Assembly (NCBI RefSeq): GCF_028728065.1
Contig: NZ_CP117812.1
Coordinates: forward strand, 1,054,001 to 1,118,000
Direction of reading: 5' to 3'
Source: Lentisphaera profundi
GTDB taxonomy: Bacteria > Verrucomicrobiota > Lentisphaeria > Lentisphaerales > Lentisphaeraceae
DNA length: 64,000 nt
Shown: positions 35,455 to 43,875 of the stretch, piece by piece
How the letters are laid out: every line of letters begins with the position of its first letter
Position numbering within the stretch: position 1 is the stretch's first letter
The notes under the pieces: model-generated
Seen by the model: only the letters and a program-made list of their open reading frames with translations
What the model was told of the DNA's origin: nothing
The model's database searches: none
Translations under genes and position numbers: made by a program

Positions 35455-36984
35455 TCAGATATAAATGAATTTCCGTTTTATCTTTGCTTTAGGTTTGATC
35501 TGTTTAGTTTCTTTTTGAACTTTCGGATGCTCACTAATAGGGCTGTTTTCAGTTTTTCGATCTTCAATCACCGCATTTTTTACTTCATCGACTTTAAGTT
35601 CTGAGCCAATTTCAAATTCTTGTGCTTGCCTCAGGACCCCCGATTCTTGATAGACTTGCGCATTTGTATTAGGAGCGCAAAAAAGTGTTTTTTCGGAGTC
35701 GATTGAGTATGATGCGAGTCCACTTAAGTGTATATTTTTCAAGTTCATAACCGCAAGGCCGGGTTTATCTATGGGGATAATGCTAAGCTTGTATTTACCG
35801 GGTTTATTTATATAAAAACTTCCTATCTTAAAATCTTTAAAATCCGCCCATGATTTTGTATTCTGTACCTTTGAGAGAATTTCTTGGCCATCTAAAAGTA
35901 CCTTATACTGACTACCGTTATCATCTATATAGGCTTGGTTTAAAGTGATATTTAAATCCCCCGCTTGCTGAATATTAATGTCCCAGTAAACACGAGTCTC
36001 TCTATTATTCCAGAACTCAATGGCGCCATTAATAATACGCGCTTCATGTTTATTAATGAATTGGGCGTCATTTCCATCTAAGGTAAAATTATGTGAGGCC
36101 GCAATTTTACGCTTCTGTAAAAATTCACTTATTGAGTAAATTGAGTAAGGAAGTTTCGCTATAATTTCAGGACTATAATTTTTATAAAGTTTTTTATGTT
36201 TTCGTTTATAGACCTGATCGTTGAGGTACCAAGCGAGAGCTTGTATTTGGAAATTATTTAGCGCAACTTCAGAGTGTTTTTGTTTTATGTATTTCACAAG
36301 AGCTAGGTGACCATTTGTCTTGGGGGTGAATTTTTTGATGTCCCCATTAATTGTGATATTTGCGAAATCATTTTGATGACAAGCTTGGCAATGCTTATTA
36401 AATAGAGTTTCGGCGTACTCAGTGAAGCTGGCTTCATCTTGCTCGGAAATTGAATATAAAGTTCTGGGACTAAAATCCTGCAAAGGACTTATGCGTATCT
36501 TTTTAATGCTAACTTCACCCATGAACCTCATATGAAGAGTCGAGCGTATTTGCTCTTTTGAAGCTTTGGATAATTCTCTATTCTCATCATAAAAATCAGG
36601 GTTGAATTGGGCTTCGGAACCTTTGTATGACTTCGACTTTTGCTCAGGTAAAGTCAAGCATGCTTGTTCGTTTTTTTGATGCCTATAGAGCATCGTTAAG
36701 CGAAAAAACTTTTGAGACGAAGCTTCATCTTGTGGGTACTTAACTTTGATATCGTTAAAATAAAAATCTTTCAAATCATGAAATTGTATGAGTAAATCAA
36801 TTTGGTAGTTAGAATGAAGATTTTGACTCTCAAGTACACCTGTGCCACGTAAGAGATTGTCTTGAAAATGGAATGAATGATTTTTGAATTGCGTGTGATT
36901 ACTACCATTAAATAGGTAGTTTGATTGAGCTGATAAGTCACAAATCATTAAAATAAAAATCATTAAGTAGGGGTAATTCTTCAT
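35455..36984 (-). CDS. Secreted protein with cytochrome c-like domain
   Basis: Exported protein of 509 aa with a signal peptide (about 1-19). The N-terminal 170 residues are beta-rich and resemble a laminarinase/DUF1080-like jelly roll. A haem-binding CQACH lies near residue 200 inside a short cytochrome-type segment that ends IQALAWYLNDQVYK. A second beta-rich domain (about 290-430) with YKVLLDGQEILSKV and GKYKLSIIPI resembles carbohydrate-binding modules. The tail is Lys/Glu-rich. The architecture suggests a periplasmic or surface sugar-binding redox protein; the exact role is unknown. Confidence 0.75.
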   Translation of the reverse strand: MKNYPYLMIFILMICDLSAQSNYLFNGSNHTQFKNHSFHFQDNLLRGTGVLESQNLHSNYQIDLLIQFHDLKDFYFNDIKVKYPQDEASSQKFFRLTMLYRHQKNEQACLTLPEQKSKSYKGSEAQFNPDFYDENRELSKASKEQIRSTLHMRFMGEVSIKKIRISPLQDFSPRTLYSISEQDEASFTEYAETLFNKHCQACHQNDFANITINGDIKKFTPKTNGHLALVKYIKQKHSEVALNNFQIQALAWYLNDQVYKRKHKKLYKNYSPEIIAKLPYSIYSISEFLQKRKIAASHNFTLDGNDAQFINKHEARIINGAIEFWNNRETRVYWDINIQQAGDLNITLNQAYIDDNGSQYKVLLDGQEILSKVQNTKSWADFKDFKIGSFYINKPGKYKLSIIPIDKPGLAVMNLKNIHLSGLASYSIDSEKTLFCAPNTNAQVYQESGVLRQAQEFEIGSELKVDEVKNAVIEDRKTENSPISEHPKVQKETKQIKPKAKIKRKFIYI

Positions 36985-37082
36985 TTGGTCTCCAGCGTTT
37001 ATTTATTACTATAGTAACAAATAATAGACTTATCAAGCATACTAGTATATATCTATTATACTTTAATATGAAATAAGCACAA

Positions 37083-37112
37083 AAAAGGCCGACAATTAAG
37101 TCGACCTTTTTA
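37083..37112 (-). terminator. Intrinsic terminator of glutamine synthetase gene
   Basis: Read on the minus strand, AAAAAGGTCGAC pairs with GTCGGCCTTTTTT around TTAATT (one G-T pair), followed by a T-run. It lies about 20 bp past the glutamine synthetase stop codon. Confidence 0.8.
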
Positions 37113-37132
37113 TAATCAATTAATCTTAAAGA

Positions 37133-39310
37133 TTATTTGATGAAGAGCATCTCTGTGTAGTTAGGGAGAGGCCATAGGTCGTCGGCAACAGATACTTCAA
37201 GAGCATCAGCAGCCGAACGAACTTCTTGCATAGCAGGAAGAAGTGTAGAAGAAAAATATTTACATTCTTCAAGAGCATCTTCGATATGCTTACTACGAAC
37301 TTCTTTAAGTGCGGCAACTGAAGAAGTAAGAGCTGCAATTTGACCAGTAACAGCTTGGAGAGCTGACTTGTCGCCTTCTACGCCAGCGGCACTAAGAGAA
37401 GCGATGTTCTCGGCAAGTTCCGTTTGGTAGCGAATACATGCAGGAAGGATCTGAGTTTCAGCCATACGCTCAGTGAGGTTAGCTTCAACATTGATCTTAA
37501 GGCAGTATTGCTCTTGGTAGATGTTTTGACGTGACTCAAGCTCAATCTTAGAAAGTACGCCTTGTCTTTCGAACATAGCGATGTTTTCAGGAGTAGTGAG
37601 TTCAGGAAGTGCTTCTGCAGAAGTTTTAAGATTCTTAAGACCACGCTTAGCAGCTTCAACTTGCCACTCATCAGAGTAACCATTACCATTGAAGACAACT
37701 TGACCACTTTCGTCCATTACGTCTTTAACAACTTCAAGAACAGCAGCTTCAATTTCCATTCCGCCATTGATTTTAGCTTCTAAAGATGCGCCCATAGTTG
37801 TAAGAGCATCAGCCATCATAGTGTTAAGTGCGACTAAAGGACCAGCGATTGATTGCATTGAACCAACAGCGCGGAATTCGAAGCGGTTACCAGTGAAAGC
37901 GAAAGGAGACGTACGGTTACGGTCACCAGCATCACGTGGAAGCTCAGGCATTGAATCAACACCGAGGTTCATTAAGCCACCCTGGATAGAGGTAGTTGCT
38001 GAACCTGATTTTTGAATCTGAGCAAAAACATCAGCAAGTTGAGCGCCGAGGTATACAGAAAGAATTGCCGGTGGCGCTTCATTTGCACCAAGACGGTGAT
38101 CGTTAGATGCAGATGCAATAACGGCACGGAGAAGACCTTGGTTCTTTTGTACGGAAGAAATTACAGCTGCACAGAAAATAAGGAATTGCGTATTGTCGTG
38201 AGGATTAGTGCCAGGATCAAGGAGGTTACCCTGAGTCGAGTTACCAAGTGACCAGTTAACGTGCTTACCAGAACCATTAAGACCAGCGAAAGGCTTCTCG
38301 TGGAAAAGAGCCGTCATGCCGTGCTTTTTAGCAACTGCTTTGATAATAGTAACTGTGAGCTGCTGGTGATCTGTAGCAAGGTTAGCCGTTTCGAATACCG
38401 GAGCAATTTCGAATTGACCAGGAGCAACTTCGTTGTGACGAGTTTTTACTGGGATAGCAAGCTTGAAACATTCTTGTTCAAAATCCATCATGAAGTTAAG
38501 AACGCGTGCAGGTACTGCACCGAAATAGTGATCATCGAATTCTTGGCCTTTAACAGGTGCAGCACCGAAAACGGTACGATCAGCAGAAATTAAGTCAGGA
38601 CGTGCAAAGAAGAAGTTAGTATCTACGAGGAAATACTCTTGTTCAGGACCAGCGAAAGAAGTTACTTTCGTTACATTGTCGTTACCGAGAAGCGTAAGAA
38701 CTTTCTGAGCTGCTTTATCAACAGCCTGCATTGAACGAAGTACTGGAGTCTTTTTATCAAGAGCTTCACCAGTCCAAGAAACGAAACAAGTAGGGATACA
38801 AAGAGTTGTACCATTGTCAGATTCTAGGATGTATGCAGGAGAAGTGATGTCCCACGCTGTGTAACCACGTGCTTCGAAAGTGTCACGAATACCACCGTTA
38901 GGGAAAGATGATGCATCAGGCTCACCTTGAACGAGCAGTTTGCCAGCAAACTCAGTAATGCATTTGCCTTCGCCATCAGGAGAAAGGAAAGAATCATGCT
39001 TCTCAGCAGATGAACCAGTAAGAGGATAGAAAACGTGCGTGTAGTGAGTTGCACCTTTTTCAAGTGCCCAATCTTTCATCGCAGTTGCAACAACATCAGC
39101 AGCGTTGAGATCGAGTGTAGAACCAGTTTCAATAGTAGATTTAACTGATTTGTAAGTGTTCTTAGGAAGACGTGCTTTCATTACTTCGTCAGTGAAAACA
39201 TTGCAACCGTAGAACTCAGTTACAGGGTTATCAATGTAATTCATTGTCTCGACGTACGTTCCGTCGATAACTGCCTGGATGGCATTATTTCTTGAGATAG
39301 AACCACTCAT
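37133..39310 (-). CDS. glnN: Glutamine synthetase type III
   Basis: The 725-aa GSIII enzyme, which makes glutamine from glutamate, ammonia and ATP. Its length far exceeds GSI (about 470 aa) and fits GSIII. Diagnostic stretches include [11 protein letters not shown] (metal-binding Glu region), [26 protein letters not shown], and [20 protein letters not shown] start at 39310 is preferred, because GAGG stands nine bases upstream; an in-frame ATG at 39325 lacks such a site. It is monocistronic with its own terminator. Together with GltBD it assimilates ammonium. No GlnB or GSI gene is in the window. Confidence 0.96.
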   Translation of the reverse strand: MSGSISRNNAIQAVIDGTYVETMNYIDNPVTEFYGCNVFTDEVMKARLPKNTYKSVKSTIETGSTLDLNAADVVATAMKDWALEKGATHYTHVFYPLTGSSAEKHDSFLSPDGEGKCITEFAGKLLVQGEPDASSFPNGGIRDTFEARGYTAWDITSPAYILESDNGTTLCIPTCFVSWTGEALDKKTPVLRSMQAVDKAAQKVLTLLGNDNVTKVTSFAGPEQEYFLVDTNFFFARPDLISADRTVFGAAPVKGQEFDDHYFGAVPARVLNFMMDFEQECFKLAIPVKTRHNEVAPGQFEIAPVFETANLATDHQQLTVTIIKAVAKKHGMTALFHEKPFAGLNGSGKHVNWSLGNSTQGNLLDPGTNPHDNTQFLIFCAAVISSVQKNQGLLRAVIASASNDHRLGANEAPPAILSVYLGAQLADVFAQIQKSGSATTSIQGGLMNLGVDSMPELPRDAGDRNRTSPFAFTGNRFEFRAVGSMQSIAGPLVALNTMMADALTTMGASLEAKINGGMEIEAAVLEVVKDVMDESGQVVFNGNGYSDEWQVEAAKRGLKNLKTSAEALPELTTPENIAMFERQGVLSKIELESRQNIYQEQYCLKINVEANLTERMAETQILPACIRYQTELAENIASLSAAGVEGDKSALQAVTGQIAALTSSVAALKEVRSKHIEDALEECKYFSSTLLPAMQEVRSAADALEVSVADDLWPLPNYTEMLFIK

Positions 39311-39540
39311 GCTGTTTAGCCTCATTTTTTTGTTTAGTTTATTACGAAATTGTAAAGATGTTAATTTTTATGTCCGATACTGTAAAAGTCTATTCCGCAA
39401 TGTCAAATAAATCATCCTTTAAAAGTCTTAAAAAAAGCTTTTGAAGATGAAAAATAACAATTTTGTAAAAGGATATGGGAGTTTCTCTTCTAATTAAAGG
39501 GGCAAATATTATTAATCACTTATATCAAAAGGCTTAACTT

Positions 39541-39992
39541 TTATCTGTAGCCATGCCTAAAGCTTTGTAGAGCTTCAAAAATCCGTTCATTTTTCTGACT
39601 AAAGAATGATTCTGTGGATGATTTATTCGGTTTTTCCATCAGTCGAAAATCTCTAGGTGAAATAATGACTTTACATCGTGAAATTCCTACGAGATAAGTA
39701 AGATAAAAAAGTTTTTCAATATTGGCATCACCAATGGGGATACAGCCAATAGTGACATCTTTGCCGTGAATAAATATATTATTGCCTAAATCAGTTCGTC
39801 CATCGATCTGAGCTTGGTCTTCATCAAAACTATTGGGGTAATTGATTTCCATAGATAAATGATAAGCGCTATTGGGATTGAGGGAGGCAATTGAATAGAG
39901 TCCCTCGGGGATTTGGCCATCACCTTCACTTAGTTTAGGACCAAGTTTCCCGCTAAAAGCAGTGAATGGGAAATTGGTGAGATAAACTTTTC
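39541..39992 (-). pseudogene. YafK-type L,D-transpeptidase, C-terminal part
   Basis: 3' part of a gene split by the adjacent IS66-type element. From the insertion point the frame reads RKVYLTNFPFTAFSGKLGPK, then EGDGQIPEGLYSIASLNPNS and SMEINYPNSFDEDQAQIDGR. The catalytic region IFIHGKDVTIGCIPI carries the His-Gly and Gly-Cys of the YkuD fold, in the form found in YafK/DpaA-type murein L,D-transpeptidases. Two stop codons from the insertion sequence end precede it in frame. An internal ATG could give only a 103-residue fragment lacking part of the fold. Joined to the part at 41953-42246 the gene has 246 codons including the stop. Confidence 0.9.
39985..39992. repeat. Target-site duplication, left (AACTTTTC)
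   Basis: AACTTTTC immediately left of the element end is repeated exactly at 41953-41960. The 8-bp length matches the IS66 family. It lies inside the L,D-transpeptidase coding sequence. Confidence 0.93.
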
Positions 39993-40031
39993 GTTACTAC
40001 ACAGGTCTGAGATTAAGGTGCAAGTTCACGA

Positions 40032-41462
40032 CTAACTGATAAAGTGCTTGCCCAAAAGACCGTCAGCAAGGGTGTCGAATGCACTCAAGCCCTGCTTGAT
40101 GGCTGTTGAGATATATGAGCGTATGGTTAGAAATCCTTGCGCCATGTCTTCACTTCGAAAAGACCCTGATATTTTTTGCTTTACTTTTATCATGCGTAAA
40201 TCACGCTCGGCTTGGTTGTTATCGAAGGGTGATGAAAAGTTTTTGACGAAGTCGATAATTTCATCCCTTCGCAGATCGAAGCGTTCAAGCAAGTTTCGCG
40301 ATTTCCCTTTTGCGACGCGTCCTCTTTGGCCAGGTTTTCGTTCGGGAGTTGGAGGCATTTCGAGGTAAGCTAGCTTGATGACTTGAGAATATTCATCCAG
40401 TAGTAGCTTGAGCTTTTCTGGGGAAAGCGGCTCTTTACCGTCTGATTTTAACTGCTTCACGAGGCTGTTAGCTTTTCTCAAGAATTCTTGCATGCTCTTT
40501 GCCCAAGCGTGGCCATCGTTTTGAATTACGCCCTCAAGGTCTCGCAGGTGATGAGCGTTGCAGAGCTGGTGGGCGCAGTCGTAGTGATAATATGGAGACC
40601 AGTAGTCATGGCAGGCAATTCCTTCAAAATCGGCAATTACTCCAGCAGCATCCATTGCCTCTATGCCACGAGATTTATGGTGAAAATAATAGGTCAGTGA
40701 ATCATTCGAGGCAACATGCAGCCAATCTCGTTTTCCCTCGACATATAGACCACTTTCGTCGAAATGCACAAGATCGGAGGTGGTGAGCTGAGCTTTGATT
40801 TCTTCTACGGCCTCTTCGAGCATTGACGCAGCGCTTAAGTTGATGTTTTTCAAAGTTCCCTGCGACAGCTTAAGGCCAAATAGGTTTTCAAGTAACTCAG
40901 TAGTACGCTTGTAGGGTAAAAGTTGATAACTCATCAAGTAGTTTACATATGCGCGAAGGTTATTTCCGTATTGAAAAGGAGCCTTGACGCCGGCGGGAAA
41001 ATTGCCTTTCTTGAGATTTCCGCAGTTTGAGCACTCACAAGTTAGAGCTTGATATTCTCGGGTGATTGTTTGAGGTTCGGGGATGTCCGTTACTTGCCGG
41101 CGTTCTGTTTTGAGAACCTCTTCACTTCCATCGAATTGGTGACCACAGGAGCAGGTGACTGGAGCGGAACAGTGTATTTCATCTGGGATTTTTACTTGCT
41201 CTCGAGTGGAGCCCTTGTGACCGAACTGGCCGCCAGGTTTTTTGCCACTCTTTCTTCGTGAATTGGCGCCTGCGTTTTCCCTACGTCTAGTTTTGGGTGG
41301 GTCGGTGGACGGTGGCTTCCCGCTATTCTTGCTGTCGAGATTAAGGCGCCGATAAAAATCGGCATGTTCCTTTTGGAGCTTGTCGACATGTGCCCAAGTT
41401 GCATCAACACCTTCATTAAAGATGGCTTTGAATCCTTTTTCCGTGAGCGCAACCATTGCCAT
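40032..41462 (-). CDS. IS66-type transposase (TnpC-like)
   Basis: DDE transposase of 476 aa. The N-terminal region has RRLNLDSKNSGKPPSTDPPK and KPGGQFGHKGSTRE, typical of the ISBst12-like branch of IS66. A zinc-finger-like cluster CSCGHQF...CECSNCG lies near residues 105-150. The catalytic region has VHFDESGLYVEG, CHDYWSPYYHYDCAHQLCNA and FDNNQAERDLRMIKVKQKI, giving the D-D-E set. It starts 3 bp after the DUF6788-like gene stop, so the two are coupled. Appears full length. Confidence 0.95.
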   Translation of the reverse strand: MAMVALTEKGFKAIFNEGVDATWAHVDKLQKEHADFYRRLNLDSKNSGKPPSTDPPKTRRRENAGANSRRKSGKKPGGQFGHKGSTREQVKIPDEIHCSAPVTCSCGHQFDGSEEVLKTERRQVTDIPEPQTITREYQALTCECSNCGNLKKGNFPAGVKAPFQYGNNLRAYVNYLMSYQLLPYKRTTELLENLFGLKLSQGTLKNINLSAASMLEEAVEEIKAQLTTSDLVHFDESGLYVEGKRDWLHVASNDSLTYYFHHKSRGIEAMDAAGVIADFEGIACHDYWSPYYHYDCAHQLCNAHHLRDLEGVIQNDGHAWAKSMQEFLRKANSLVKQLKSDGKEPLSPEKLKLLLDEYSQVIKLAYLEMPPTPERKPGQRGRVAKGKSRNLLERFDLRRDEIIDFVKNFSSPFDNNQAERDLRMIKVKQKISGSFRSEDMAQGFLTIRSYISTAIKQGLSAFDTLADGLLGKHFIS

Positions 41463-41465
41463 TAA

Positions 41466-41813
41466 TTAATGCAAGGCCTTTCGTAGCTTTGATAGTTGGA
41501 TGGAACAGTCAATCCACTCATCCTTAAGTTGCATGAAAATCTTATAATCGGCCAATTGCTGGCGTACCACTTCCACATCTTCGCTGCGTACGAATTGACT
41601 GGTGCTTTTTCGATAGCGAGTGTAGCTCAGTTGATAATAGGGGCCGTGTTTCTGAGGTTTTTCTGGATCTTTACATTTACAATTGGCATTGCCGCAGACG
41701 TTGTACTGCTCCGTCAGAGAGCCTGTACGCATTTCTCCTAGGCTGGCGATCTCATTTTTTATTCCCACAATACGCTGCTCTACATCTTTGATGGAGCTTG
41801 ACTCTGTTAACAA
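41466..41813 (-). CDS. DUF6788-like IS66-associated protein
   Basis: Protein of 115 aa that commonly accompanies this branch of IS66 elements. It carries a four-Cys-type motif CGNANCKCKDPEKPQKHGPY, followed by YYQLSYTRYRKSTSQFVR, and a helical C-terminus. The motif suggests zinc or nucleic-acid binding, but the role in transposition is not known. The start codon appears to be TTG with AAGGCG upstream. Directly coupled to the transposase gene. Confidence 0.82.
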   Translation of the reverse strand: MLTESSSIKDVEQRIVGIKNEIASLGEMRTGSLTEQYNVCGNANCKCKDPEKPQKHGPYYQLSYTRYRKSTSQFVRSEDVEVVRQQLADYKIFMQLKDEWIDCSIQLSKLRKALH

Positions 41814-41952
41814 TACTTTTCGCCTTTTTATTTATTTTCTATAACCCGATAGCAATATAATGCTATCGGCAAAAAAAGCACAAGAAAACACGCCGATTTA
41901 ACGTGTTTTTATCAAAGAGAGAATGTAATTTTATTGAGACCTGTGTAGTAAC

Positions 41953-41960
41953 AACTTTTC
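41953..41960. repeat. Target-site duplication, right (AACTTTTC)
   Basis: Right-hand copy of the 8-bp duplication. It codes for part of the GRKV segment of the disrupted L,D-transpeptidase on the minus strand. Confidence 0.93.
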
Positions 41961-42246
41961 TTCCTTCTTGCAGTGCCCATACTTCTAATACTTCTAATAC
42001 TTCTAATGCTTCTTTGTCTTTAATGGCAATTAGGTAGATCTCTAAATCCTTAAGGCTTAATTTTTTATGAGTGAAAATAGCTTCCCAAAAGGGCAGTACT
42101 TGAACCTCTAAATCAAGACAGACTTCTTGAGAGCTCTTCTGTCCATAAAGTTTTAATTTTAGAGGCAGCCACAAGGGGCGGGCGTATTGATAGAGTAAAA
42201 TAAAGCCAAAGATGCCTACATATACGAGATACCTTTTTGACTTCAT
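41953..42246 (-). pseudogene. YafK-type L,D-transpeptidase, N-terminal part
   Basis: 5' part of the gene interrupted at codon 98 by the IS66-type element. It begins MKSKRYLVYVGIFGFILLYQ, a signal anchor, and then has the beginning of the YkuD-type domain (LSLKDLEIYLIAIKDKEALE, GRKV). A 9-bp tandem repeat encodes LEVLEVLEV. The frame continues into the element until a stop at 41863, adding about 29 foreign residues. The start codon overlaps the SIMPL gene stop (ATGA), so the two were translationally coupled. Removing the element and one duplication gives GRKVYLTNF in frame. Confidence 0.9.
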
Positions 42247-42968
42247 TTATCTAAATAGAAAGTGATGGTAGTAACCACACGAACATCTTTTTCCATCCTA
42301 TGACTATCGCCATACTCAGACCCAGCATCTCGGATATAAAAGTTTCCTTGCCGTGCATTGCGGATTCCGCCAACCTTAACATTGGCATTTTTAGCAAACT
42401 CGTTGGCGGCCATTCGGGCATTGCTTGTCGCTTCTTTGAGCATCTCGGGTTTAATCTGATTGAGTTTTGTGTAGGTGTAGCGCGGTTCATTATTTGAGAT
42501 TGAATAACCCTTCGAAATCAATTTATTCATCTCTCTTCTAGCGGGCGCCAAGAGTGCTACTTGATTGGACTCTATTGCCACAGTAGCGGAAAGAGTGTAA
42601 GCCTGTGATTTTATATTTTTATTCTGGTCGCGAATCTCACTATATGATTGATCGATAATCCCCAACTTTATTTCTTCTGGTGAGAAGCCATGCTTTTTCA
42701 ATATTTGGCTCAATTCAATTTGAACTTGCTCGGCATTTTTATAAAGTTGAGGAACGGCAGCCTTTTGCGATGTGCGCAAAGAAAAACTCATTTGCCAGTT
42801 GACTAAATCAGCTTTCACTCGACGCTCAGCCAAACCTTTAGCTTCAGCCGTATTTAAAGCCACCTTTGCATTGTACATAGTTTGGCCTATGAAATAGCCT
42901 CCACTCGCAATACCACTGGCCAGTAACATTCCGCAAATAATTGTGCCAGGTAAAAAATTCTTGTTCAT
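42243..42968 (-). CDS. SIMPL-domain (DUF541) protein
   Basis: Exported or membrane-anchored protein of 241 aa. A hydrophobic N-terminal segment (FLPGTIICGMLLASGIASGG) is followed by the SIMPL domain, recognisable by AEAKGLAERRVKADLVNWQM at the start and KEATSNARMAANEFAKNANV near the end. Close relatives include YggE-like periplasmic proteins of unclear function. The ATG at 42968 is preferred, as GGAG lies six bases before it; an in-frame ATG at 42980 overlaps that site. The stop overlaps the disrupted L,D-transpeptidase start, suggesting an envelope-related function. Confidence 0.88.
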   Translation of the reverse strand: MNKNFLPGTIICGMLLASGIASGGYFIGQTMYNAKVALNTAEAKGLAERRVKADLVNWQMSFSLRTSQKAAVPQLYKNAEQVQIELSQILKKHGFSPEEIKLGIIDQSYSEIRDQNKNIKSQAYTLSATVAIESNQVALLAPARREMNKLISKGYSISNNEPRYTYTKLNQIKPEMLKEATSNARMAANEFAKNANVKVGGIRNARQGNFYIRDAGSEYGDSHRMEKDVRVVTTITFYLDK

Positions 42969-42982
42969 TCTTATCTCCATTA

Positions 42983-43108
42983 TTAGTGTCTGAAATAGAG
43001 TAGGGCGAGCCCGACTAAGATCAGTTTAGCCAATGAGAAAAAGAGATGAATAGCAGATGAATTTTTGACGATTGAAAACTTATCCTTAACTTTGTAATTT
43101 ATTTTCAT
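42983..43108 (-). CDS. Possible small membrane protein, 41 aa
   Basis: Short frame MKINYKVKDKFSIVKNSSAI followed by a hydrophobic helix (FFSLAKLILVGLALLYF). It overlaps the end of the upstream gene by 23 bp in another frame and ends 14 bp before the SIMPL gene start. A GGTTGG sequence lies before the ATG but is too close to be a convincing ribosome-binding site. Listed with low confidence. Confidence 0.3.
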   Translation of the reverse strand: MKINYKVKDKFSIVKNSSAIHLFFSLAKLILVGLALLYFRH

Positions 43109-43550
43109 CCAACCATGGAGCACCATTGCCCATACAGACGCTGTGATCATCCATGAGTACAGGTATTTTATAGCCAGTTTTTTTATGGATTTGGGTCGTG
43201 CTATTATCCCATTCAGCAAACCAAGCAGACTGATTCATTACGGGGTCAGTGAGTATTGGGTGCCGCTTAAGTTCGCCAAGACCTACAGCGGAATCACCTC
43301 CGGCATTTTCGGGGATAAAGGCATAGTTTTCAGAATATGTTCTGGTACCATACTGCCAAGGAATAAAATAAGAATAGGTTCCAGGTCGAGTGGTCCATCT
43401 TTGCCCCATGAAGCTAGGTTTGATGTGATTGTATTCTTTATTGCCTTGAGTGTACCAAAAAAGATCAGGTTTTTTGAACTCCGGGTCTTTGAGTAACTCA
43501 GTTGCGCTGAGCAAAGAAAGACTGAATAACACGATTAAAAAATATTTCAT
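43086..43550 (-). CDS. Hypothetical secreted protein, 154 aa
   Basis: Protein with a signal peptide (MKYFLIVLFSLSLLSA). The mature part is rich in Trp, Tyr and Asn (WYTQGNKEYNHIKPSFMGQ, WTTRPGTYSYFIPWQYG), and ends with SVCMGNGAPWLDENK. No family recognised; an extracellular beta-rich protein is plausible. The start at 43550 is chosen because AAAAGGAG precedes it and a signal peptide follows. It lies upstream of the SIMPL/L,D-transpeptidase genes on the same strand. Confidence 0.65.
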   Translation of the reverse strand: MKYFLIVLFSLSLLSATELLKDPEFKKPDLFWYTQGNKEYNHIKPSFMGQRWTTRPGTYSYFIPWQYGTRTYSENYAFIPENAGGDSAVGLGELKRHPILTDPVMNQSAWFAEWDNSTTQIHKKTGYKIPVLMDDHSVCMGNGAPWLDENKLQS

Positions 43551-43656
43551 GGAGCGCTCCTTTTCTATTGTACATATCAATAGTCTACTCCGTTAGTGGG
43601 AGCTTGTTACAGGATTTCGATAGGGTAAGTAACTTGAAGTAGGATTTAATAAATGG

Positions 43657-43710
43657 AATGAGTGTGTAATAAATCACGACTTACTTCGTCTTAGTTATTA
43701 TGCACTCATT
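43657..43710. repeat. Imperfect inverted repeat
   Basis: AATGAGTGTGTAATAAAT (43657-43674) and AGTTATTATGCACTCATT (43693-43710) form an 18-bp imperfect inverted repeat with about 15 matches. It stands directly upstream of an AAGAGGA ribosome-binding-like site. A GGGCC-GAA-GGTCC hairpin follows at about 43741-43753. The nature of this small structured region is not known. Confidence 0.4.
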
Positions 43711-43722
43711 AAGAGGATACAA

Positions 43723-43875
43723 ATGAAGGATCTAGATCCAAGGGCCGAAGGTCCGACCGATTCAATGCTTTTGTGTAGTGCGTTCTATCTTGACTTCATG
43801 TATCTAAACAAGAGTCGTTTAACTAATCTTTATCAATCAAGGCTTAAATCTTTTGGATTAAGTTTATGCTCGTAA
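43723..43875 (+). CDS. Doubtful 50-aa ORF with good ribosome-binding site
   Basis: Short plus-strand frame starting MKDLDPRAEGPTDSML, preceded by AAGAGGATACAA. It overlaps the 3' end of the convergent PhoD-like gene by 43 bp. No signal, TM segment or family is visible. The ribosome-binding site is the only positive evidence; nearby hairpins suggest that the region may instead be a degenerate repeat. Confidence 0.2.
   Translation: MKDLDPRAEGPTDSMLLCSAFYLDFMYLNKSRLTNLYQSRLKSFGLSLCS

Larger units (their letters stand above)
39993..41952 (-). mobile_element. IS66-type element with 16-bp perfect ends (1960 bp)
   Basis: The ends GTTACTACACAGGTCT (39993-40008) and AGACCTGTGTAGTAAC (41937-41952) are perfect inverted repeats. 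Exact 8-bp duplications AACTTTTC flank the element. It encodes a DUF6788-like protein and an IS66-type transposase but no tnpA or tnpB, an organisation like that of the ISBst12 subgroup. A 9-bp hairpin CCGATAGCA/TGCTATCGG lies at 41846-41869, upstream of its genes. Ends and frame are intact, so insertion is recent and the element may be active. It is different in ends and sequence from the IS66 element at 8195. Confidence 0.93.

Noticed and set aside
42983-43219. Longer 78-codon version of the small ORF before the SIMPL gene
   Set aside because: Most of its 5' part overlaps the secreted-protein gene in another frame; only a shorter 41-codon version was kept, with low confidence.
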